This document shows positions 1 through 5,140 of a stretch of 5,181 nucleotides of DNA, in pieces. The DNA lies in contig JAUPKM010000108.1 in assembly GCA_030837445.1 (NCBI GenBank), positions 1-5,181 on the forward strand, in the 5' to 3' direction. Position 1 is the first letter of the stretch. The number at the start of each line of letters is the position of its first letter. The notes under the pieces were generated by a model, which saw only the letters and a list, made by a program, of their open reading frames with translations, was not told where the DNA came from and did not search any database. The position numbers and the translations under genes are program-made. The stretch comes from Actinomycetota bacterium. Its GTDB lineage: Bacteria > Actinomycetota > Actinomycetes > S36-B12 > UBA10799.

Positions 1-1
1 C

Positions 2-172
2 AATCGGCCGGTCGTAGTCTGCGGGCTGTCGTCCGGCGGCGTGATCGCGGCCTGGCTGTCCGCCTTCGCGGCGCCCGGTCAGGTCCGCGCCGCGGTCTAC
101 GAGGACGCGCCGCTGTTCGCCTCGCAGGCCGAGCCCGCACCCACCGTCACCAGGACACCCGCTACCTGTTGA
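2..172 (+). pseudogene. Alpha/beta-hydrolase remnant, cut by the window edge and prematurely stopped
   Basis: The reading frame starting at base 2 gives a peptide beginning NRPVVVCGLSSGGVIAAW. It contains G-L-S-S-G, the nucleophile elbow (G-x-S-x-G) of alpha/beta hydrolases, followed by the helix and strand that normally come next (AAVYEDAPLFASQAEPA). Similarity to hydrolases fades after about residue 45, and the frame ends at TGA 170-172, far short of the Asp and His of the catalytic triad. The 5' part lies outside the window. I infer a decayed gene whose 3' half was deleted or replaced, because the next intact gene starts only 98 bases later. The serine elbow is seen directly; the family assignment is from motif recognition. 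It is not the same protein as the hydrolase that follows. Confidence 0.6.
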
Positions 173-204
173 TTGTCGATCAGATGCGCGCGCACAAGAT
201 CCTG

Positions 205-233
205 TTGACGTCTCTGGCTAATGACATTAGCTT
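205..233 (+). promoter_or_regulatory. Probable sigma-70-type promoter of the hydrolase-tetR-DUF2568 operon
   Basis: TTGACG at 205-210 is a near-consensus -35 box. With a 17-base spacer, TAGCTT at 228-233 fits the TAnnnT pattern of actinobacterial -10 boxes. Transcription would start around 240, giving a leader of about 30 bases before the ATG at 270. The first palindromic operator fills the spacer and overlaps the -10 box, and the second covers the expected start site, so a bound repressor would block polymerase. The boxes are visible; promoter activity is inferred. Confidence 0.55.
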
Positions 234-252
234 GTGGTTAATTCAATTAGCC
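216..252. promoter_or_regulatory. Twin palindromic operator, probably bound by the downstream TetR-family repressor
   Basis: Two 17-bp imperfect palindromes lie in tandem: GGCTAATGACATTAGCT (216-232) and GGTTAATTCAATTAGCC (236-252). Both fit GGYTAAT-N3-ATTAGC, and each departs from the symmetric GGCTAAT-N3-ATTAGCC at only one position. Their centres are exactly 20 bp apart, about two helical turns, so both sites present the same DNA face. Length, symmetry and position over the promoter suit a TetR-family operator binding two dimers. The TetR gene in the same operon is the obvious ligand-responsive binder, by autoregulation. Symmetry and spacing are seen directly; the binding partner is inferred. 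Confidence 0.75.
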
Positions 253-259
253 GAATTTC

Positions 260-265
260 GGAGGG
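260..265 (+). promoter_or_regulatory. Shine-Dalgarno sequence fixing the hydrolase start at 270
   Basis: GGAGGG at 260-265 lies four bases before the ATG at 270-272. It is a strong match to the anti-Shine-Dalgarno end of 16S rRNA. It favours the ATG over the in-frame GTG at 234, which sits inside the promoter and operator region and would add 12 residues not typical of the family. Confidence 0.75.
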
Positions 266-269
266 TGTC

Positions 270-1106
270 ATGATCGAATACCTGAGCCTGGCGGGGAGAA
301 CCCTCGCCTACGACGTGACTGGGCAGGGACCGCTGGTCGTCCTGGCGCATGGCATCGGCGATAGCCGGCACTCCTACCGCTTCCTCGCCCCGATTCTTGC
401 CGCCGCTGGATACCGGGTCGCCAACGTCGACATCCGCGGTTGCGGCGACTCCAGTCCCGACTGGGATGGCTACAGCCGCAGCGACATCGCGGGCGACCTG
501 GTCGCCGTCGTGCGCCACCTCGGCGGCCCAGCCGTGATCATCGGCCATTCGATCAGCGGTGGCGCCGCGACCATCGCGACCGCCACCGCGCCTGACCTGA
601 TCACCGGGGTTGTCGAGCTGGCTCCGTTCACCCGCGCACAGGCCTTCGACCTCGCTGGGCTGGCACGAGTGAGGCGCTTCCGGACTGGCTACAGCCAGCT
701 GGCGCAGGTCATGCTGCTGGGCCGGCTGGCCAGCTGGAAGAAGTACCTCGACGTGGCCTACCCGGTCGAGCCTGCCGACTGGGCCGGTGAGCTGGCGCGC
801 ATTGAGGCCAAGTTGAGCGAACCCGGCCGGATGAAGGTCCTTCAGGCCATGTGCAAGGCCAACCCGAGCGACGCCGGCGCGCAACTGCCCAACGTCGCCT
901 GCCCGGTCCTGGTCATCGAGGGCAGCCTCGATCCCGACTGGCGCGATGCGGCCGCCGAAGGCCAAAGGATCATCGCCGATCTGCCCCGCGGCCTGGGGCA
1001 GCTGGCCGTCATTGAGGGTGCCGGTCACTACCTGCACGCCCAGAACCCCGATCAGGTCGCCGCGCTGGCGCTGCCCTTCCTGGCCACGGTGGCCGCCCAT
1101 GCCTAG
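270..1106 (+). CDS. Alpha/beta-fold hydrolase, complete catalytic triad
   Basis: This is a soluble 278-residue hydrolase of the alpha/beta superfamily, probably acting on an ester, lactone, epoxide or similar small substrate; the substrate cannot be read from the sequence. In order it shows the oxyanion-hole motif HGIGDS (His27-Gly28), the strand VANVDIRGCGDS (about 50-61), the nucleophile elbow GHSISGG with Ser94, a cap region (about 122-195), the acid in GSLDPDW (Asp221 most likely, Asp223 possible) and GAGHYLH with catalytic His253. Length is normal for the family, and there is no signal peptide or membrane segment, so it is cytoplasmic. The start is ATG 270, supported by GGAGGG just upstream. 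It is the first gene of an operon: its stop overlaps the TetR start by 8 bases, so the two are probably translationally coupled. Regulation is likely through the twin operator upstream. A TetR-hydrolase pair suggests, but does not prove, that the enzyme modifies the repressor's inducer or a related compound. Confidence 0.93.
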   Translation: MIEYLSLAGRTLAYDVTGQGPLVVLAHGIGDSRHSYRFLAPILAAAGYRVANVDIRGCGDSSPDWDGYSRSDIAGDLVAVVRHLGGPAVIIGHSISGGAATIATATAPDLITGVVELAPFTRAQAFDLAGLARVRRFRTGYSQLAQVMLLGRLASWKKYLDVAYPVEPADWAGELARIEAKLSEPGRMKVLQAMCKANPSDAGAQLPNVACPVLVIEGSLDPDWRDAAAEGQRIIADLPRGLGQLAVIEGAGHYLHAQNPDQVAALALPFLATVAAHA

Positions 1107-1722
1107 GGCCGGACTGGCCCCAGCCTCGGTCACCGAGGCTGCGGCCGCGCTGGCCGACGAGGTCGGTTTGGCTCACCTCAGCATGAACCTGCTCGCCGAA
1201 CGGCTCGGGGTCAAGGCGCCGTCGCTCTACAAACACGTCACCAGCCAGGCCGATCTGGTCCACCGCATCGCCGTTCTGGCCGTGACCGAGGTCGGCGATG
1301 CCATCCGCGACTCCACCCAGGGACGGGCCGGCAGCGACGCTCTCGCCGCCGCCGCACAGGCCATGCGGACATACGTCCGCCAACACCCCGGCCGGTACGC
1401 GGCAGCCAACAACGTCCGCGCGACCGGGCCCGACGACCCGTTCATCCCAGCCAGCAACAGGGCACTGCGCTCCCTGGCGGCCGCGCTGCACGGATACAAG
1501 CTGGACCCCAACCAGGAGACCCACGCCCTGCGAATGGTGCGCAGCATGCTGCACGGCTTCGCGACCCTGGAAGTCGCCGACGGCTTCCAGATCGACACCG
1601 ACATCGACGACAGCTTCACCTGGATGATCACCTTCATCGACCACGGCCTACGGGCGACCACGTCGACCCCGAGTCCTGGGGCATCTCACGCGCTGACGAA
1701 CAACAGGCGGCCCAGACTGTGA
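1099..1722 (+). CDS. TetR/AcrR-family transcriptional regulator with WHG-type C-terminal domain
   Basis: This is a 207-residue one-component repressor. The N-terminal helix-turn-helix spans about residues 8-52; the recognition region LAERLGVKAPSLYKHV (32-47) followed by DLV is the TetR_N signature. The C-terminal ligand-binding and dimerisation half (about 75-185) carries RSMLHGFATLE near 148-158, the landmark of the WHG-domain subgroup (TetR_C_33), then DDSFTWMITFIDHGLRA, typical of that domain's last helices. The start is ATG 1099, inside the last codons of the hydrolase; a longer frame opens further upstream, but its extra sequence is the hydrolase gene in another frame. There is no strong Shine-Dalgarno, consistent with translational coupling. 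Its likely target is the twin palindrome at 216-252, so it would repress its own operon. The ligand is unknown. The last 20 residues or so are polar and probably disordered. Confidence 0.93.
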   Translation: MPRAGLAPASVTEAAAALADEVGLAHLSMNLLAERLGVKAPSLYKHVTSQADLVHRIAVLAVTEVGDAIRDSTQGRAGSDALAAAAQAMRTYVRQHPGRYAAANNVRATGPDDPFIPASNRALRSLAAALHGYKLDPNQETHALRMVRSMLHGFATLEVADGFQIDTDIDDSFTWMITFIDHGLRATTSTPSPGASHALTNNRRPRL

Positions 1723-2117
1723 TCACGGCGAACCCATCCCGGAACGACTACGCCCGTGGGGCGTTGCGCTTCCTCACCGAACTGATCGCATGGGTGGGCG
1801 CTCCTTGGGCTCTTTGGCCGCACTCGATACCCCTGGCGATCGGGGCCTTGGTGTTACTGATCGGATTGCCCGCGCTGTTCGGTACGCCAGGCGACAGGCC
1901 GGGCGGCGGCACGCTCGTACCGGTGCCTGGCGTCGTGACGATCCTCCTGGTGCTGATGCAGCTCGCAGCGGCCACAGCAGCAGCGTGGGTGCTCTGGCCC
2001 GGGTGGGTCGCGGCAGCCGTGACCGTGCTCTGCCTGCTCGTGACAGGCACCGAGCAACCGCGCTGGCGGTGGCTGATCAGCGCACCCCCTCACCCCCGGC
2101 GCCAGCAAGCTCCGTAG
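1719..2117 (+). CDS. DUF2568/YrdB-like small integral membrane protein
   Basis: This 132-residue hydrophobic protein starts at GTG 1719, overlapping the TetR stop by four bases (GTGA); AGGCGG at 1705-1710 is a plausible ribosome binding site. Its order of motifs matches the DUF2568 (YrdB) family: a conserved first helix (RFLTELIAWVGAPWALW, about 17-33), a second segment (about 36-53), the family hallmark FGTPGDRP (54-61), then two more membrane segments (about 71-92 and 94-109). Four transmembrane helices are expected, and the function of the family is unknown. Overlap with the preceding gene places it in the hydrolase-tetR operon, so it may be induced with the hydrolase. The tail after about residue 114 (RWRWLISAPPHPRRQQ) is basic and proline-rich and may be partly junction sequence, because a foreign aldo/keto reductase fragment continues in the same frame right after the TAG. 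Confidence 0.85.
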   Translation: MITANPSRNDYARGALRFLTELIAWVGAPWALWPHSIPLAIGALVLLIGLPALFGTPGDRPGGGTLVPVPGVVTILLVLMQLAAATAAAWVLWPGWVAAAVTVLCLLVTGTEQPRWRWLISAPPHPRRQQAP

Positions 2118-2273
2118 CTGGCCTGGCTGCTGCGGCACCGCCCGGCCACGCTGCTGATCCCCGGCACCCGTAATCTTGCACACCTGGCCGACAACGTCGC
2201 AGCCGTCCGGATCCAGCTCGACCGGGAAGCAATGACAGCCTTCGACTCGCTGGCCAAGAACGCCCCCGCCTGA
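2118..2273 (+). pseudogene. C-terminal fragment of an aldo/keto reductase
   Basis: Bases 2118-2273 encode 51 residues starting LAWLLRHRPATLLIPGTRN and continuing LAHLADNVAAVRIQLDREAM, ending at TGA 2271-2273. This is the characteristic end of aldo/keto reductases: the ALAWLL helix, then the IPGT strand and loop that bind the NADPH 2'-phosphate, then HLxENxAA and the final helix. The family is normally about 280-330 residues, so over 80 percent is missing, including the catalytic Asp-Tyr-Lys-His set. There is no start codon or ribosome site of its own. It follows the DUF2568 stop codon in the same frame, so the piece was joined there by deletion. It should be non-functional as an enzyme. Confidence 0.7.
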
Positions 2274-2634
2274 GCCGGAAGGCCTGCAACGCCAGGGCCT
2301 GAAGGGTCGTGCGGAGCCGCTCGATGCCGTGACCGCTTGACGACGACCGGAATCCGGCGGGCTGCCGGGTCACCATCCCATGATGGGCGGCAGCGTCGGC
2401 CCAGGTGGATGGTGCCTGGAGCCGTTGCCCTGGTTGGTTTTCGGTTCGTTCGATCCTCCGACACCGGTCCTTGGAAGTCCACCGAACACGTGGGATTTCA
2501 CCAAGGTGAGTCCACCTCGATGCACACCCCGCTGGTACCTGTCGTCCGGCTCGTTCGGAGCTGGCATCTGGGCACGTGCCGGACGAGGTTCTCGTCTGTG
2601 CTGCGTGGACGGCGGGATGGTGACTAGGCCGCGC
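2274..2634. other. Stretch of about 360 bp with no recognisable gene
   Basis: No frame on either strand gives a protein I recognise, although several stay open because GC-rich DNA has few stops. The base composition is less extreme around 2430-2520 than in the flanking coding regions. Small structures are present, for example the palindrome CCCATGATGGG (2386-2396) and a repeated AGTCCACC (2476-2483 and 2510-2517). An imperfect stem, GGCCTG at 2281-2286 against the CAGGGCC that follows, could be a weak terminator after the reductase fragment but lacks a T tract. I infer decayed intergenic or mobile-element sequence. Confidence 0.4.
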
Positions 2635-3158
2635 ATGACCCTCCCGAACGTCCGCCCTGCGCCGCGACGAACAGTTGATCACTGCCCTGGTCCCCACCCG
2701 CCTGGCCGGTGGCCGACCACCGACACCGGCACCCCTGCCGCTGCTGCCCGCACCGGGGCTACCGGCCGGGACCGAGCCGGGCGACCTGCTGATCGACACC
2801 GCGCGTCTGGACGCCTCCGGCCGGCTGACCGCGCGATCCTCTGCTACGGGCGCTGGGCTGGGTTGCCGGCCACCGGGTCGACATCGCCGTCACCGAGGGC
2901 GTGCTCGTGGTCGGCTCCACGCCTGCGGGGCTGCACGTGGTTGGTGACCGCGGGGAGCTGGGCCTCCCGGCGCCCGCGCGCCGGATGTGCGGGATCACCC
3001 GTGCCCTGCCGGTGCTGTTGGTCGCCGCACTCCCCCGCGACGTCCTGGTCGTGCATCCTGCGCACCTGATCGCCCAGATGCTGGCGGACTGGTACACGAC
3101 CCGGACGGGTGATCGCGGTGCGCTTGGAGCTCGGGCGATTCCAGTACGCCGGACCTAG
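2635..3158 (+). pseudogene. Frameshifted AbrB/SpoVT-like (swapped-hairpin) regulator homologue
   Basis: Two adjacent frames join into one sensible protein. The first (about 2651-2839) gives SALRRDEQLITALVPTRL, a proline-rich linker, and GDLLIDTARLDASGRLTARS. The second (about 2841-3158) gives LLRALGWVAGHRVDIAVTEG, then RGELGLPAPARRMCGI, then VLLVAALPRDVLVVHPAHLI. The pattern D-x-SGR-hydrophobic, ALGW-x-x-G, and later RGEL-x-LPAxxR resembles two AbrB/MazE/SpoVT-type swapped-hairpin units, DNA-binding modules often found in short regulators. The frames meet at 2834-2841; removing one base there would give TARSLLRALGW. The start is unclear: ATG 2635 would need a second shift, and TTG 2675 lies inside the conserved part. 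It ends at TAG 3156-3158. The gene is probably inactive; a sequencing error or programmed frameshift is the alternative. The family assignment is moderate, from pattern recognition. Confidence 0.5.
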
Positions 3159-3230
3159 CCGGAGTTCGTGATCTAGGTGACGCGAGCCGGTCCCGGACGT
3201 GGCGCAGTCACCGGTTGATCATCGCGGGTT

Positions 3231-3425
3231 GTGTGGACCAATGAAGATCGCGCGGTGGCTGCTGCCGCCAGCGTAGACCTTGATCGATGGCAGCGGGAGT
3301 TCGACGAACTGGTGGGCCGGATCGCGCCGCCGTTCGGGCGGGTGGAGCCGCGACGGCGGGTGGTCGGGTTCCTGTGTGGCCTGCTGGCCGGGCTGCCGCG
3401 GACGAACTGCTGGACCATCGCTTGA
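3231..3425 (+). pseudogene. N-terminal fragment of an IS701-family transposase
   Basis: From GTG 3231 the frame encodes 64 residues containing DLDRWQREFDELVGRIAPPF followed by GRVEPRRRVVGFLCGLLAGL and PRTNCWTIA. This is the conserved opening of IS701-family DDE transposases: the FxRxEPRRR motif, then GLL, then the K/T-N-x-W-x-xA block. These proteins are normally about 400 residues; here the frame ends at TGA 3423-3425 exactly where the family continues into the catalytic domain, so all DDE residues are missing. The remaining 118 bases before the next fragment (3426-3543) do not encode a recognisable part of the protein. No terminal inverted repeat could be identified with confidence. It is a dead relic of an insertion sequence. 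Confidence 0.8.
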
Positions 3426-3543
3426 CGACACGTGGTACTCGCTGCAATTGACTGGGCACGGAGTTCGCCAGGGTTCTGTGACGAGGAACGCGGCCCAGGA
3501 CCGGTGTGAACAGCCGCACCTCGGTGCTGGCACAGCTGTGTGG

Positions 3544-4266
3544 TTAGCGCTGTGGCGAGGGTTCTGCTTCCTGCACGGGAAGAGCAGCCTTGCCAGCGTT
3601 GACGAGCACAAGTGTGAGCACTCCACCGGCGGCGAGCATGACGCCAGCGATCAGGAATGCCAGTTGGTAGCTGCGTACGTCCGCGGCTGCTTGTGCGCCG
3701 GCTGCGTGATGCGTGGTGAGGTAGCCGGCGGCCGCGATGGCGGCGATGGTGTTGAGCAGTGCCGTTCCGAGTGACCCGCCGACCTGTTGACTGGTGTTAA
3801 TGAGGGCGCTCGCGACGCCGGAGTCGTCGTCTTTCACTCCGATCAGTGCGGTGCTACTGACGGTGACGAACACGATTCCCATGCCGATGCTGACCACGAT
3901 TTGGGCGGGCAAGACGTGCAGGAAGTAGTTGTTGTCGAGTCCGATCTGGGTGAACCAGAACAGTCCGAGTGCGGCCAGGAACATGCCGGCGGTCATGATG
4001 ATCCTGGGTCCGGCTCTGGCAAGTACTCGACCGGTGATGGTGGCGCCGATGATGATGCCTACCGAGAACGGCAAGAACGCAAATCCGGCCTCAAGGGCCG
4101 AGTATTTGAGGATGCCTTGGAGGTAGAACGTGAGGAACAGGAACATGCCGTAGAGGCCGGCGGCTGAGAGCACTGTCGCTAAGAACGCGCCTCCGCGGCT
4201 GCGGTTGAGGACGACCCGGAGCGGCAACAGCGGGTTCGCCACGCGAGACTCGATCACGACGAAGGC
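3544..4266 (-). pseudogene. C-terminal half of a DHA2-type MFS multidrug exporter, truncated at its 5' end
   Basis: Read on the minus strand from about 4266 to the TAA at 3546-3544, this encodes about 240 residues, compared with roughly 480-520 for 14-helix DHA2 (EmrB/QacA-like) transporters. It opens with AFVVIESRVANPLLPLRVVL, the conserved loop that precedes helix 9 in actinobacterial members. Six hydrophobic segments follow, corresponding to helices 9-14: around AFLATVLSAAGLYGMFLFLT, FAFLPFSVGIIIGATI, IIMTAGMFLAALGLFW, AQIVVSIGMGIVFVTV, VGGSLGTALLNTIAAIA and YQLAFLIAGVMLAAGGVLTL. DSGVASALINTSQQVGGSLG is the typical late motif of the subfamily. The first eight helices, the start codon and the promoter are missing. 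The open frame continues upstream to 4785, but that part is only the antisense of a transposase. The cut lies at a long inverted repeat. No function is expected. Confidence 0.85.
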
Positions 4267-4317
4267 AGTGAGTTCTTTCCAACCTCCCCGAGAGGTTGGA
4301 AAGAACTCACTGTCCTT
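4262..4317. repeat. Long perfect inverted repeat (20-21 bp arms, 5-base loop) at a gene-fragment junction
   Basis: AGTGAGTTCTTTCCAACCTC (4267-4286), loop CCCGA (4287-4291), then the exact reverse complement (4292-4311). The pair C4266-G4312 extends the stem to 21 bp, and with one unpaired base it reaches AAGG (4262-4265) against CCTT (4314-4317). The outer ends merge into the MFS fragment on the left and the IS256 transposase fragment on the right. Each arm read inwards from its gene adds the same non-native peptide, WKELT. There is no T tract, so an ordinary intrinsic terminator is less likely than a recombination scar, though the stem would be very stable in RNA from either strand. Confidence 0.9.
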
Positions 4318-4770
4318 GCGGCACTGCCGAAGTCGGCGCACCCGGGCGCGAAGACGGCCCTCGCGGAGATCTACAACGCCGAGGACCGTGAGCATGTCAT
4401 CTTCGCGGTGAAGGCCTTCGATGCCCTCTATGGCACCAAGTGGCCCAAGGCCGCCGCGAAGATCACCGACGACGTGGACGAGCTGCTCGCGTTCTACGAC
4501 TACCCGGCCGAGCACTGGATCCACCTGCGCACGACGAATCCGATCGAGTCGACCTTCGCGACGGTACGTCATCGGACCAAGGTCACCAAGGGTCCGGGCT
4601 CGAAGGCCGCCGGGCTGGCGATGGCATTCAAGTTGATCGAGGCCGCCCAGGCCCGCTGGCGCGCCGTCAACGACCCCCACCTGGTCGCCCTCGTCCGAGC
4701 CGGAGCCCGGTTCGAGCGCGGCAAGCTCGTCGAACGCGACGTCCCCGCCGCCAACGCAGAAGCAGCCTAA
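4309..4770 (+). pseudogene. C-terminal third of an IS256-family transposase
   Basis: The frame from about 4309 to TAA 4768-4770 encodes about 153 residues, compared with 400-430 for a full IS256-family (mutator-type) transposase. It begins TVLAALPKSAHPGAKTALAE, where the family normally has NVLAALPKS, and runs through KWPKAAAKITDDVDELLAFY, DYPAEHWIHLRTTNPIES and FATVRHRTKVTKGPGSKAAG to LVERDVP. The TTNPIES block normally carries the glutamate of the DDE set; the two aspartates lie in the missing part. There is no start codon at the true N-terminus, since the cut end is the inverted repeat. The in-frame GTG at 4408 is internal to the family. It is non-functional as a transposase. Confidence 0.9.
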
Positions 4771-4803
4771 AGAATCTTCATCCACAGATCTTGACTATTG
4801 CTC
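4771..4803 (+). mobile_element. Right end of the IS256-family element
   Basis: After the transposase stop, AGAATCTTCATCCACAGATC and TTGACTATTGCTC form the short non-coding tail typical of actinobacterial IS256-type elements, whose ends read inwards as GAGC...TGTGGAT. LuxR-type coding sequence begins immediately after 4803, which supports this as the boundary. The left end and its target duplication are missing, so the exact base of the boundary cannot be proved here. Confidence 0.6.
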
Positions 4804-5106
4804 AGGCGTGGCACATGGCGAAGGCCTGTGGAGCCGAAGCTCTGGGCTCCTCTCTCGTGCCCGAACCCGTTGAGGATTCCGAAGCCGGAATCTCCGGGAA
4901 TCATGCGGGGACCGGACGAGGTTGTCCAGTTGCTGTCGGACGCCGAGCTCAGGGTGACTTCGTTGGCCGCCCAGGGATACACGAACCGTGAGATCTCTGG
5001 GAAATTGTTCATCACCGTCAGCACGGTCGAACAACACCTCACCAGGGCATATCGGAAGCTGAACATCAGACATCGACACGAGCTTTCCGCGAGATTCGCC
5101 ATGTGA
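4804..5106 (+). pseudogene. C-terminal DNA-binding end of a LuxR-family regulator, frameshifted
   Basis: Bases 4917-5103 encode a LuxR (GerE-type) helix-turn-helix: LLSDAELRVTSLAAQGYTNR, then EISGKLFITVSTVEQHLTRA, then YRKLNIRHRHELSARF, ending at TGA 5104-5106. TNREI, STVEQHLTRAYRKL and the closing R-x-EL are the family landmarks. Upstream, a different frame (from 4806) reads AWHMAKACGAEALGSSLV, which resembles the helix preceding the HTH in large LAL-type LuxR regulators. The two frames therefore belong to one gene with a shift around 4893-4915. The gene starts abruptly at the IS256 end, so an IS insertion with later deletion removed the N-terminal sensor and ATPase part. The HTH itself looks intact; ATG 4912 would give a small stand-alone HTH peptide, but no good ribosome site is evident. 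Confidence 0.8.
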
Positions 5107-5109
5107 GAA

Positions 5110-5140
5110 TCCCGGACACGAGAACGTCGGCACTCCGGGA
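5110..5140 (+). terminator. Possible weak stem-loop after the LuxR fragment
   Basis: TCCCGGA (5110-5116) and TCCGGGA (5134-5140) form a perfect 7-bp stem around a 17-base loop, four bases after the LuxR stop codon. There is no T tract and the loop is long, so termination is only a possibility. The remaining bases to the end of the window show nothing recognisable. Confidence 0.25.

Noticed and set aside
234..269. GTG 234 as the start of the hydrolase
   Set aside because: It lies within the operator and promoter region and has no ribosome site. ATG 270 has GGAGGG at the right distance.
946..1098. N-terminal extension of the TetR frame from 946
   Set aside because: The extra residues (Pro/Arg/Trp-rich) are the hydrolase gene read in another frame. 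TetR homology begins just after ATG 1099.
243..1133. 296-residue minus-strand frame opposite the hydrolase
   Set aside because: It is a shadow of the hydrolase gene, caused by high GC. The plus strand has the motifs, the triad and the ribosome site.
2077..2799. 240-residue minus-strand frame
   Set aside because: It is Arg/Ser/Pro-rich low-complexity sequence without a recognisable domain, and it overlaps the reductase and AbrB-like remnants in antisense.
3204..3453. Terminal inverted repeats of the IS701 relic
   Set aside because: Only CAGTCA (about 3205) and TGACTG (about 3448) pair convincingly. Six bases are expected by chance, and the element is too damaged to place its ends.
4266..4312. 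Ordinary bidirectional intrinsic terminator
   Set aside because: There is no T tract on either side, the stem is unusually long, and no intact gene ends here. A recombination scar explains the position better, though some termination is possible.
4267..4785. N-terminal half of a 413-residue minus-strand frame (3544-4785) as part of the MFS protein
   Set aside because: This part is the antisense of the IS256 transposase, is hydrophilic and Gly/Arg-rich, and has no MFS features. Only the part from about 4266 downward is transporter sequence.
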